In this document: in pieces, positions 15,824-22,511 of the stretch | Layout of the letters: each line of letters starts with the position of its first letter | How positions within the stretch are numbered: position 1 is the first letter of the stretch | Assembly: GCA_028284805.1 (NCBI GenBank) | Contig: JANQQZ010000133.1 | Location: forward strand, 49,898 to 113,897 | Source of the DNA: Phycisphaerales bacterium | GTDB taxonomy: Bacteria > Planctomycetota > Phycisphaerae > Phycisphaerales > UBA1924 | DNA: 64,000 nucleotides | Reading direction: 5' to 3' | Made by a program: the position numbers and the translations under genes | Notes under the pieces: generated by a model | Database searches by the model: none | Told to the model about the DNA's origin: nothing | Seen by the model: only the letters and a program-made list of their open reading frames with translations

Positions 15824-16736
15824 TTCTTTCCGCCATCACCTGGGCTGCGCAGCCGCACACTTGAAGAGCTGCAATGTGTGCATCAACAGCCTCATCTTGC
15901 GCTACCTGTACTTCGCCATAGCGTACTCCCGGCGAGCACTGAATCGAATCAAGCAATTCCAGGGGTGCTTGCGGGATCGCGTGGTTCGCGAGCATAGCAT
16001 TTAGCTTCGACAAGTTGTGAGTGTTCGGCGGGTCACTGCCGAGCACTCGAAGCATTGCTTTCATCATCTTTTCCGCAGCCTGTAGAGATGACCATTGGGA
16101 ATTTCCAAAGTGCGGACGCACTGAAAGTATGTGATCAACTGACGCGATCAAGTCAGACTGCGCATCAGAAACAAGGGGCTGTTGGTACACCCCATCGACA
16201 AAGGATGAGTGAGTGAATCGATCGATGTAATCGTTAAACACTTGACGCAGTTCATCGCACTGCAGCGACGACCGTAGCCCATCAGGAAGATCGACTACTG
16301 AATCAAGTACATTGCACATTGGTGGCTTGTTCTTGCCAACTTGAGTGCCTGGAGTAGTACGGGGTGTCGTGTTATCGATGCAGAACTGGACAGTACCAAA
16401 TATTCTTGGGAATCGCACCTTCCAGGGCTCGTCTCGGATACGAATGATGCTTGGCACCGGCCCATGCAACATCTTCATGCGTTCGCCGTATGTCGAATCA
16501 TACCAGTCAAATATGCGAGCAGTCAGATCGTCGCCCACGAATGACCGCGGAGGCCTAGCTGGCTGAATTGGTGTCATGCGCAAGTTCAAACCGAGCGAGG
16601 AAGATATCTCTAGCCAAGCGTGCATTGCACGCTGTGCAGGGAACAAGCCACGGTCGCGCAGGATCTGATCGACGTATCGCATCATGGATTCGAACTGCGC
16701 GTCGGTCTCAGGTTGAGTCAGTGAGAGCTTTTTCAC
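15762..16736 (-). CDS. HEPN-domain-like protein, low-GC cargo gene
   Basis: A 324-residue cytosolic protein whose last third resembles a HEPN domain: SSLQAAEKMMKAMLRVLG, then THNLSKLNAML (the family's T-H-D-L-x-x-L position), then VRYGEVQVAQDEAVDAHIAAL. HEPN domains occur in RNases and in MNT-HEPN toxin-antitoxin pairs; the R-x4-6-H nuclease motif is not clear here, so catalysis is uncertain. The N-terminal 200 residues are unrecognised. The preferred start is GTG 16736, with TACCAT 5 nt upstream. The stop lies inside top6A, so the final ~20 residues are encoded antisense to the repeated 3' end. The DNA is distinctly AT-richer than the flanks, a sign of transfer. Confidence 0.6.
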   Translation of the reverse strand: MKKLSLTQPETDAQFESMMRYVDQILRDRGLFPAQRAMHAWLEISSSLGLNLRMTPIQPARPPRSFVGDDLTARIFDWYDSTYGERMKMLHGPVPSIIRIRDEPWKVRFPRIFGTVQFCIDNTTPRTTPGTQVGKNKPPMCNVLDSVVDLPDGLRSSLQCDELRQVFNDYIDRFTHSSFVDGVYQQPLVSDAQSDLIASVDHILSVRPHFGNSQWSSLQAAEKMMKAMLRVLGSDPPNTHNLSKLNAMLANHAIPQAPLELLDSIQCSPGVRYGEVQVAQDEAVDAHIAALQVCGCAAQVMAERITPTNPPPQVARGRTSPSRS

Positions 16737-16741
16737 AAACT

Positions 16742-16747
16742 ATGGTA
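16742..16747 (-). promoter_or_regulatory. Putative -10 hexamer of the HEPN-like gene (leaderless type)
   Basis: Minus strand TACCAT followed by 5 nt and GTG 16736. Confidence 0.35.
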
Positions 16748-16800
16748 CACCTAGCCGAGTGCCACCACCCATCTCCGGAGAATCGCTCGCACTCACGCGG

Positions 16801-17115
16801 TTACGCGCTGTAGAAGGTGCGGTAGATCGTGGAGTGCTCCTCCTTGCCGAGCAAGAACCCATCATCCTCCGGGTAGTACTTGGCGATCTCCGGCCGCTCG
16901 CCGGCGAAGCGTTTCATTGACTCCATCGAATCCCACAGCGTCACGAGGAGGAAGTGCGCGACGTTACCCTCGTCGCGGCGTTGGAAGAAGGTCCGGAGCA
17001 GCCCGTCCACCGAGCCGTAGTCGGGGGCCGCGCGTTCGATCATGAACCGCTCGTAGGCGTCGGCCTTGTGCGCCGGGACCTCGCCGTGCCATGTCCGCAT
17101 GTATGCCATGGTCAT
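16801..17115 (-). CDS. ABM-like (antibiotic biosynthesis monooxygenase fold) small protein
   Basis: A 102-104-residue ferredoxin-like-fold protein. The family pattern is strong: MRTWHGEVPAHKADAYERFM at the start, FLLVTLWDSMESMKRFAGE in the middle, and KYYPEDDGFLLGKEEHS at the end. Such proteins are usually dimeric and bind small organic ligands or heme; no specific reaction can be read. Possible starts are ATG 17115 and ATG 17109; TACGAT lies 1 nt before the first and 7 nt before the second, so 17109 could be leaderless. The longer ORF to 17316 is antisense of the duplicated top6A end and is rejected. GC content here is like the genome rather than like the low-GC genes on both sides. Confidence 0.8.
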   Translation of the reverse strand: MTMAYMRTWHGEVPAHKADAYERFMIERAAPDYGSVDGLLRTFFQRRDEGNVAHFLLVTLWDSMESMKRFAGERPEIAKYYPEDDGFLLGKEEHSTIYRTFYSA

Positions 17116-17177
17116 GATCGTACCGCCGTTCGACAGCAGCTGCGCCCGGGCGATGGCATCATCCCACGAACACAAAG

Positions 17178-17192
17178 CGGGCCAGAGGCCCG
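17178..17192. repeat. Perfect inverted repeat, REP-like hairpin
   Basis: CGGGCC-AGA-GGCCCG forms a 6-bp GC stem with a 3-nt loop. There is no T-tract on either strand, so it is not an intrinsic terminator. It lies in the short spacer between the ABM-like gene and the duplicated top6A end. Confidence 0.5.
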
Positions 17193-17224
17193 TTCCACCA
17201 AAGACTGGATTGTCGGGTGCTGGG

Positions 17225-17377
17225 TTCGCGGACAACAAGCCGTGGCAGAAAGAGATCAAGGGGATGCTGAACAACGGCTTCAAGATGGAGGTCGAAGGCC
17301 TGATCACCAAGGACATCAGCTACGTGACGGAGACGTACGTCCCCGAGCGGCTGGCGGCGGAGGATTGGTTGGGGTGA
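17225..17377 (+). pseudogene. Direct repeat copy 2: detached 3' end of top6A
   Basis: A 153-bp fragment equal in length to the last 153 bp of top6A (15671-15823) and ending at the same stop codon. It encodes FADNKPWQKEIKGML through AAEDWLG, with only two amino-acid changes (Q to K, K to N) against five silent changes. It has no upstream domain and no start codon of its own. The mostly silent differences indicate that it comes from a different functional top6A allele rather than from a fresh tandem duplication. It borders the low-GC cargo and behaves like an attachment-site relic. Confidence 0.85.
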
Positions 17378-17397
17378 GAGAGCGGCGCAACCGCTGA

Positions 17398-17403
17398 TAT
17401 ACT
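17398..17403 (+). promoter_or_regulatory. Putative -10 hexamer of the unknown gene at 17409 (leaderless type)
   Basis: TATACT is followed by ccctt and then ATG 17409, with no ribosome-binding site. Confidence 0.45.
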
Positions 17404-17408
17404 CCCTT

Positions 17409-17888
17409 ATGTACGATTCGCCGTTCGGTATTCAGACAAGCCGGCTTGCTGAGTTGTACCGCAACGGTGCGATGACCGCTGTCATCATGTCGTGGAATCC
17501 GAACTCTGATCTCATGCGGCGTGCGGACTGCTGGCAATCGTGCTTCGAACGCGTTCGTTCTTGGCTTGCCAAGCATGGCCGCGTAGGACTAGGCGAACTC
17601 CCAGCCGCGTACGGACCCTTGATACGTGATGGGTTTCTTGGCAGTCAAGATGCAGACGACGACGAAATCACCGAGCTCATACTCTGGCTGGAAGCTCTTG
17701 AGTATGCTCGTTGTGCCAGGCTACAAACATGGTCAGCTGTGCACTGTCCAGTATGGAGCCAGTGCTTGCCGACAAAGTCAGAGAGCGTGACGGACTCGTC
17801 AAGCTCTCCGAAGCATCGCATGACGCTACAGGATTTATTGGCAACAAGTGGAGAGTCCCATTTCACCCTTCACTCAGTGACCATGTAA
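17409..17888 (+). CDS. Unknown low-GC gene, first reading frame (possibly 5' part of a frameshifted gene)
   Basis: The first ~100 residues (MYDSPFGIQTSRLAELYRNG to DDDEITELILWLEALEYA) read like a genuine soluble, helical protein with many charged residues; the remaining ~60 look like out-of-frame sequence (SSSSPKHR). The frame of the next gene takes over at about 17730. Either this is one gene of about 370 codons broken by a frameshift or sequencing error near 17705-17750, or two genes overlapping by more than 100 bp, which would be unusual. I do not recognise the family. Codon use is AT-rich relative to the genome, as in the HEPN-like gene on the other side of the repeat. Confidence 0.5.
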   Translation: MYDSPFGIQTSRLAELYRNGAMTAVIMSWNPNSDLMRRADCWQSCFERVRSWLAKHGRVGLGELPAAYGPLIRDGFLGSQDADDDEITELILWLEALEYARCARLQTWSAVHCPVWSQCLPTKSESVTDSSSSPKHRMTLQDLLATSGESHFTLHSVTM

Positions 17889-18532
17889 TCCAGGCATTGC
17901 TGAACTTGCACCGCTCGAACACGAACGTGACCGTACAGATTGCACCAGACTTCCAACGGGTCATCGACCCGACCGATTTAAGTGCCGTAGCACAGAAAGA
18001 CCACTGGTACGGAGCACCGTACCGTCGAGGGGATCTCGACGATTCAAGCACAGATGGCGTGACGGCGCATTGTGCTCCTGTCGAATGTGACCAATCGGAC
18101 GAATTCTCGAGAATGGTCTATGCCAACTGTTTCTTGTATGGCTACCAGAGAGTCGAAGCAGAATGGCAGACAACCAAGACCGGCACAGAGCGTGTATTCA
18201 AACTCGAGGAGGTCATTGATCCGCTTAATCGGAGAAGCCCCAGTGCTGGGCGTTTCCTCCATGCCATTCGTGACACCAAGTCAAAGCTGTTTACGCATCT
18301 GGATGGCGCGCTGCTGGGCTACTCAAGTACTGACCGTGAACGGCGAGTGAGCTGTGGTGTCACGATCAAGAACGCTCCAAAGGCTGAGAGCAAGCCAAAA
18401 CTCTTCAGGATCGACGGTGAAATCCCAACGGAGAGCTTTGAGGAGATTTCAACTCTGTTTATGGATCAGAATGGCCTTGTGCTTGAGTACTTTCTTGGAC
18501 GCGGCACTCCGGAGCCTACTACACACACGTAG
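17753..18532 (+). CDS. Unknown low-GC gene, second reading frame
   Basis: About 259 residues from ATG 17753 (MEPVLADKVRERDGLVKL); ATG 17729 is also in frame. The product is soluble, with no signal peptide or membrane segment. A middle segment DHWYGAPYRRGDLDDSS and a later GYQRVEAEWQTTKTGTERVFKLEEVID suggest a folded mixed alpha/beta protein, but no family motif is recognisable. It overlaps the previous ORF in another frame (see there), ends 23 bp before a strong hairpin, and has the same AT-rich composition as the island. It is probably accessory cargo. Confidence 0.55.
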   Translation: MEPVLADKVRERDGLVKLSEASHDATGFIGNKWRVPFHPSLSDHVIQALLNLHRSNTNVTVQIAPDFQRVIDPTDLSAVAQKDHWYGAPYRRGDLDDSSTDGVTAHCAPVECDQSDEFSRMVYANCFLYGYQRVEAEWQTTKTGTERVFKLEEVIDPLNRRSPSAGRFLHAIRDTKSKLFTHLDGALLGYSSTDRERRVSCGVTIKNAPKAESKPKLFRIDGEIPTESFEEISTLFMDQNGLVLEYFLGRGTPEPTTHT

Positions 18533-18555
18533 TCGGCCACGACCAGTATCCTGCG

Positions 18556-18580
18556 CATCACCCATCCGAGATGGGTGATG
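18556..18580. repeat. 11-bp perfect inverted repeat between convergent genes
   Basis: CATCACCCATC-CGA-GATGGGTGATG is a perfect 11-bp stem with a 3-nt loop. It lies between the end of the low-GC unknown gene and the end of the DUF4198 gene. Neither strand has a T-tract, so it fits a REP-type element or transcript-end stabiliser better than an intrinsic terminator. Confidence 0.6.
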
Positions 18581-18587
18581 ACACCAA

Positions 18588-19475
18588 CTACTCCCCCACC
18601 TCAACCGTGATCGACGCCCAGTAGCTCTCCCAGTCCGCCCGCCGCGGCTGTTCGTCCGAGGCCGACTCGGGCAGCCCCAGCGCCGGCAACCCGTTCTCCG
18701 CAGCGGGGCCGATGGTGAGCGTGCGGATGAACCAATGGCCGGGCTTGTCGATGATGAACTCGGCGATGCCCTCCGCGTCGGTGAACGTGTCCTGCTCGTA
18801 GTCGTGGGCCTTGCTCGACTCGTGGCCGCTGGAGATCTTGAGCTCGGGCACGGGCACGCCCGCGGACAGCACGCGGACGCGGATGGTGTCTCCCGCCTGC
18901 CAGGACGCGGGGTTCGAGAGCGGGACGATCTCGAGGTGGTGGCCGACCGGCTGGGCGTAGCTCGTGTCGGCCGGGTCGATCGGGCCGACTTGCACGAAGG
19001 TCTTGCCGAACTTTGTGTAGTACTCGAGGCCCGGCTGCGACTCCGTGCCGCTCTCTTCTCGTGCGCGGAGCACGTCGAGCGCGCCCTCGTCCCACAGGTA
19101 GCTGGTGAACTTCTCCTCTCGCAGTTCGATGAACCGCGGGTGCAGCGCGGCCGCGGCGATGTGCAGGCCAGGCTCGGTCAGCTCGACCCTCGCGACGAGG
19201 GCGGGCTCCTCGATCGCGTAGCCCGTGACGGGCGTGGCAGTGCCATCGTGGTGCACGTCCCACGACGCGATCCGATCGGGCTGCGTCGCGCGTTCGCCCG
19301 AGGGGAACTCGTCGTGCCCCGTGACGAAGGCAAGCCGCACGGTGCCCGGCGCGTCCAGGCGGGTCTGGTCGGACACGACCCACGAGTTGTGCGCGAGCGC
19401 GTGGGCGGCGAGCAGCGTGACACTCCCGACGGCGACGGCTACAGAGATGGTCGATCGGTTCGCAGCGTGCGTCAT
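18588..19475 (-). CDS. Secreted DUF4198-family protein (metal-uptake associated)
   Basis: A 295-residue exported protein with a signal peptide ending near HALAHNSW; the H-N-S/x-W just after cleavage is the hallmark start of DUF4198 proteins. Two beta-rich halves follow, with His-rich spots such as WDVHHDGTATPV and GHHLEIVPLSNP. The later GDTIRVRVLSAGVPVPE and FTDAEGIAEFIIDKPGHWFIR match the carboxypeptidase-regulatory-like strand pattern of the family. DUF4198 proteins are frequently found with nickel, cobalt or other metal transport genes. AGGAGA precedes ATG 19475. It lies head-to-head with the dockerin-tailed operon whose promoter carries a Fur-like palindrome. Confidence 0.8.
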   Translation of the reverse strand: MTHAANRSTISVAVAVGSVTLLAAHALAHNSWVVSDQTRLDAPGTVRLAFVTGHDEFPSGERATQPDRIASWDVHHDGTATPVTGYAIEEPALVARVELTEPGLHIAAAALHPRFIELREEKFTSYLWDEGALDVLRAREESGTESQPGLEYYTKFGKTFVQVGPIDPADTSYAQPVGHHLEIVPLSNPASWQAGDTIRVRVLSAGVPVPELKISSGHESSKAHDYEQDTFTDAEGIAEFIIDKPGHWFIRTLTIGPAAENGLPALGLPESASDEQPRRADWESYWASITVEVGE

Positions 19476-19657
19476 CGGCGGGTCTCCTGGTGATCAGTCC
19501 GATGCACAGAGTCTAAAGCAGACGTGATCACACGAGCCAGAGCGGCATGCAATCGGTCCGGCTCGGACGGTGTGCATGCAACCGCGACGCCCCCGAGCGA
19601 GAGGATGAATCTCTAATGAAGACGTAACTGTTTCATCCGATTTCCCGTCGCACGGGC

Positions 19658-19685
19658 TTGAACTGAGAACGAGTCTCAGTACACT
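19658..19685 (+). promoter_or_regulatory. Sigma-70-like promoter with embedded Fur-like palindrome
   Basis: TTGAAC (19658-19663), a 16-nt spacer and TACACT (19680-19685) make a good housekeeping promoter 50 bp before ATG 19735. The spacer holds the perfect inverted repeat ACTGAGA-ACGAG-TCTCAGT (19662-19680). Its core TGAGAACGAGTCTCA differs at two positions from TGAGAATGATTCTCA, a known Fur-box form. A repressor bound there would block polymerase directly. Which Fur-family member (Fur, Zur, Nur) would bind is unknown. Confidence 0.6.
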
Positions 19686-19734
19686 CCAGAAACCTCATGT
19701 TCGTGGGGCTGGTTCACTCATTCAGGAGCAATCG

Positions 19735-20850
19735 ATGCGTGTGACTTCTGTGGTGGCGTTGTCGGCAGGCATTGCGGCGTCGGCGGGAACCAGTGCTCAG
19801 GACTGGAGCACGGTGCCGTTCAGCACGCACGCCGAGTACCAGGCGGTGAACCCCGACGGATCGCCCGCGTACACGGGCGGGTTCCCGCTCAGGCTGAGGG
19901 GCGTGCTGCTGAACTCGCCTGGCACGGTGTTCGACAACACGCCGAACTTCGTGCCCGTGAACTGGCCCGCGACGGCGTTCCAGTTCGGTGCCCGCCAGCA
20001 GGTGTACTTCCAGGCGACGGATCCCGGTGACAGCGGGGGCACGGCGATGTTCCTCGCCCAGAGCCTGGGCAATCACCCTGTGAACCAGGACGACCTGTTC
20101 AGCTACACCGACCAGGAGTGGCTGGACGAGCTGGCCCGCGTGAACTTCGACGACGCGACCGGCCATGAGTTCCAGGCAGGCGACTTGGTCGAGGTGCGGG
20201 CCCGGATCGGGCTGCACTTCTCGGGCAAGTTCAACGTGAACGAGGCGCACAACAACGACCCGTCGGCCGACTTTGAGGTGGTGCTGATCCAGGCCGGCGC
20301 CGGTCTGCCCTCGCCGACGAGCATCGAGGTGAGCGACATCAAGGACGCCTCGGACGCTGACATCTTCGATCCGACACGGACCAGCGGCGGCGAACTCTAC
20401 CAGAGCACGCGCGTCGTGCTGCGTGGTGTCACCGTTGTTGACCCCGCGGAATGGACGGCTGAGAGCACGACAGCGGCCGTGACCGACGGCACGCGGACGT
20501 TACCACTGCTGCTGGGCACCGACGCATCCATCACTCCGGCTTCGGCACCCGCCGGCACGTTCGACGTGGTCGGCATCATGGACCAGGAAGCGTCGGTCCG
20601 GCCCGTCGGAGGGAATGACGGCTATCGTCTGGTCGTGACATCGGCCGACAATGTCTGGACGCGGTTCTGCGGCGATCAGAACGGAGATGGTGCCGTGACA
20701 CCTGCCGACTTCAACGCGTGGATCCTGAACTTCAACAGCAACAACCCGATCGCGGATGTGAATCAGGACGGTGACGTCACACCCGCAGACTTCAACGCGT
20801 GGATCCTGGCCTTCAACCAGGGTGCGAACGGGCAGAGGTGCCCGGGGTGA
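19735..20850 (+). CDS. Secreted protein with OB-like strands and C-terminal Cys-bracketed dockerin-type domain
   Basis: A 371-residue exported protein (signal peptide to about residue 21, ASAGTSAQ). The middle (LRGVTVVDPAEW, AAVTDGTRTLPLLLG, FDVVGIMDQEA) looks like an OB-fold/nucleic-acid-binding-like beta barrel, but function is unclear. The last 55 residues are two EF-hand-like calcium loops, DQNGDGAVTPADFNAWI and DVNQDGDVTPADFNAWI, with a Cys before the first and after the second. A very similar tail ends the 1088-residue protein at 22512, so this is a shared sorting or anchoring module. AGGAG precedes ATG 19735. The next gene overlaps its stop by GTGA. Confidence 0.82.
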   Translation: MRVTSVVALSAGIAASAGTSAQDWSTVPFSTHAEYQAVNPDGSPAYTGGFPLRLRGVLLNSPGTVFDNTPNFVPVNWPATAFQFGARQQVYFQATDPGDSGGTAMFLAQSLGNHPVNQDDLFSYTDQEWLDELARVNFDDATGHEFQAGDLVEVRARIGLHFSGKFNVNEAHNNDPSADFEVVLIQAGAGLPSPTSIEVSDIKDASDADIFDPTRTSGGELYQSTRVVLRGVTVVDPAEWTAESTTAAVTDGTRTLPLLLGTDASITPASAPAGTFDVVGIMDQEASVRPVGGNDGYRLVVTSADNVWTRFCGDQNGDGAVTPADFNAWILNFNSNNPIADVNQDGDVTPADFNAWILAFNQGANGQRCPG

Positions 20851-21503
20851 GGGCCATGAGCACGCGTCGAGGCTTCACGCTGATCGAGTTGCTCGTTGTC
20901 ATCGCTGTCGTCGCGCTGCTGATCGGCATCCTGCTGCCGGCGTTGGGCATCGCGCGGCAGAGCGCGCGGAAGGTGCGGACGCACTCGGACCTCCGCCAGA
21001 TCGATCTCTCGCTCGTGATGTACAGCGACAGCCATGACGGGGAGATCCCACCGACACGGGGCGGGTGCTCCACCCGCCTGAGCTACGAGCTGCCCCCGGA
21101 GCTGGCCGAACAGGACTACCTGCCGGGCGAGACGGGCGAGGATACCGGCGTGCTGCACGTCGGGTTCCACGATCCGTTCACCGGATCGCCCTACCGCTTC
21201 CGAGCGCCGGGCGCGATGATCATGAACGAGGCAACGCTGCTCACGGGCTCGCAGGGGGCAAAGCTGTTTATCCCCGATGCGTTCCCGAAGCTGGAGGGGC
21301 CGGGCCGGTATGTTCGCGATCCGAAGGAGAGCCCGGTGCGGTACGCGCTGTGGAGCATGGGCCCCGACCCGGAGGCGGAGAAGCTGCGAACGAATCCGGG
21401 CAGGGCACCGGTTCTGGAACAGTTCTGGATGAGGAGTGCGAGCGATGATGGATTGGTCGTACGGATCGTCTGCAACGACCGGGCGGAGATCGTCAGCCCG
21501 TAG
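20847..21503 (+). CDS. Prepilin-type (pseudopilin-like) secreted protein
   Basis: A 215-218-residue protein with the type IV prepilin signal [28 protein letters not shown] at the N-terminus (Gly-Phe cleavage, Glu at +5). The C-terminal domain is soluble and has family-like prepilin features of planctomycete proteins but no pilus-assembly neighbours. Start GTG 20847 makes a GTGA overlap with the dockerin-tailed gene and has AGAGG upstream; ATG 20856 is the alternative. The end overlaps the start of the FmdE-like lipoprotein gene by about 59 bp. Proximity to metal-related genes suggests a surface or secretion role in that system. Confidence 0.8.
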   Translation: MRAMSTRRGFTLIELLVVIAVVALLIGILLPALGIARQSARKVRTHSDLRQIDLSLVMYSDSHDGEIPPTRGGCSTRLSYELPPELAEQDYLPGETGEDTGVLHVGFHDPFTGSPYRFRAPGAMIMNEATLLTGSQGAKLFIPDAFPKLEGPGRYVRDPKESPVRYALWSMGPDPEAEKLRTNPGRAPVLEQFWMRSASDDGLVVRIVCNDRAEIVSP

Positions 21504-22188
21504 GGCTTTCTGCGTTGGGGGAGCCGCGCTGCTGGTGCTTGCTGGCTGTGATGCACACGACCACGAGCACGCGCACGACGACGGCACCTCGCACGGGCAT
21601 GCGCACACGAGCGGTCACCACACACACACACACAGCGGCGATGGTCACCACGACCCATCCACGTGGGGTGAGCTGCCCGAGTGGGCCCTGCGCACCGCCC
21701 AGCTCCACGGCGGGCTCGGTCCCTGGGCGATCAGCGGCGCGATCGCCGGTCGGGATGCACGCGAGCGTCTCGCGCCCGCATCGGACGAGGTCCTCCAGGT
21801 CGTGTACAAGCTGCCCATCGGCGTCGACGAAGCGCCGAACATGTGCGTCGCCGACGGCCTGCAGGTCGGCGCGGGCGTGAGCTTCGGCAAGAAGACTATC
21901 GAGGTCCGACACACGGACACAGTCCCGCTTCTCCGCAGCGACGGGGTGTCGTGTGCATCGGGGGTGTCGGTCTTCGTCGTGCGCAACTCGGCAGGCACAC
22001 CGCTTCGGGCGTTCGAGTACAGGCCGAACGACGAGCTGCGCCTGCTCCTCGAAGAGGGCACGCTGGGTTCCCTCGCGGACGATGCACGGGCGATCATCCC
22101 CAGACCCGCGGGGGAACTCTTCACGATCACGCCAGTCGAGGGCGAGGCGCTCGCTCGGCTTCTCATGCCGGGCGACGGCTCCTCGTAA
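21445..22188 (+). CDS. His-rich lipoprotein with FmdE-like domain
   Basis: A 247-residue lipoprotein: after Arg-rich residues the lipobox reads LLVLAGC. The mature N-terminus is a dense His stretch (CDAHDHEHAHDDGTSHGHAH and on to HHTHTHSGDGHH), a likely metal reservoir. From about residue 70, WALRTAQLHGGLGPW and PNMCVADGLQVGAGVSFGKK follow the FmdE pattern (an H-x-G-P-W block and C-x-x-D-x-x-Q-x-x-x-G). FmdE is annotated as a formylmethanofuran dehydrogenase subunit but most such domains are probably zinc/metal-binding and not methanogenic. Eight CA units at 21619-21634 lie inside the His stretch. ATG 21445 has GAGGAG upstream. It is the last gene of the presumed Fur-box operon. Confidence 0.78.
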   Translation: MMDWSYGSSATTGRRSSARRAFCVGGAALLVLAGCDAHDHEHAHDDGTSHGHAHTSGHHTHTHSGDGHHDPSTWGELPEWALRTAQLHGGLGPWAISGAIAGRDARERLAPASDEVLQVVYKLPIGVDEAPNMCVADGLQVGAGVSFGKKTIEVRHTDTVPLLRSDGVSCASGVSVFVVRNSAGTPLRAFEYRPNDELRLLLEEGTLGSLADDARAIIPRPAGELFTITPVEGEALARLLMPGDGSS

Positions 22189-22511
22189 GCGGCTCGGTCT
22201 CCCTACGAACATCGCCGCTGGCGACCTAGGGAAAGTCGAGACACCCCAACGCACACCGCGATACCCGCTCCCCCTCCTCCTCCCCCTCCCCGAGTGGAAG
22301 AGGGCGAGAGGGTCACACAGCCTTCGATCATTCTGATTTGCGGCTCCCCCAAGGCCCCAGGCCACCCAGATTGTCGATTCTGCGTCGTGAGTCAAAAATG
22401 ACCCGGTGATCTGGCCCCTCCGCGGCCCCTTCTGCGCTTCCAACTCCATACCGGCCAGTGTTTTGGCTGTGCTTGAACACGTGGAAACGGCTTTCTGTGG
22501 AGGACAATCGG
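22189..22511 (+). other. 323-bp gap before the large repeat protein
   Basis: No plausible gene on either strand. It contains a pyrimidine run (ctccccctcctcctcccc, about 22269-22294) and, further down, GGAGGA immediately upstream of ATG 22512. I found no convincing -10/-35 pair and no terminator with a T-tract. Confidence 0.5.

Noticed and set aside
16801-17316. N-terminal extension of the ABM-like gene
   Set aside because: The first ~67 residues are antisense of the duplicated top6A end; the family starts at MAYMRTWHG.
17316-17576. 86-residue minus ORF ending TPTNPPPPAARGRTSPSRS
   Set aside because: Antisense read of the second repeat copy without its own start signals; it only mirrors the HEPN-like gene's tail.
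18556-18580. Bidirectional intrinsic terminator
   Set aside because: No T-tract on either strand; kept only as a REP-like hairpin.
22269-22294. Pyrimidine-rich tract that could form triplex DNA
   Set aside because: Short, no mirror symmetry, and no flanking features; likely compositional.
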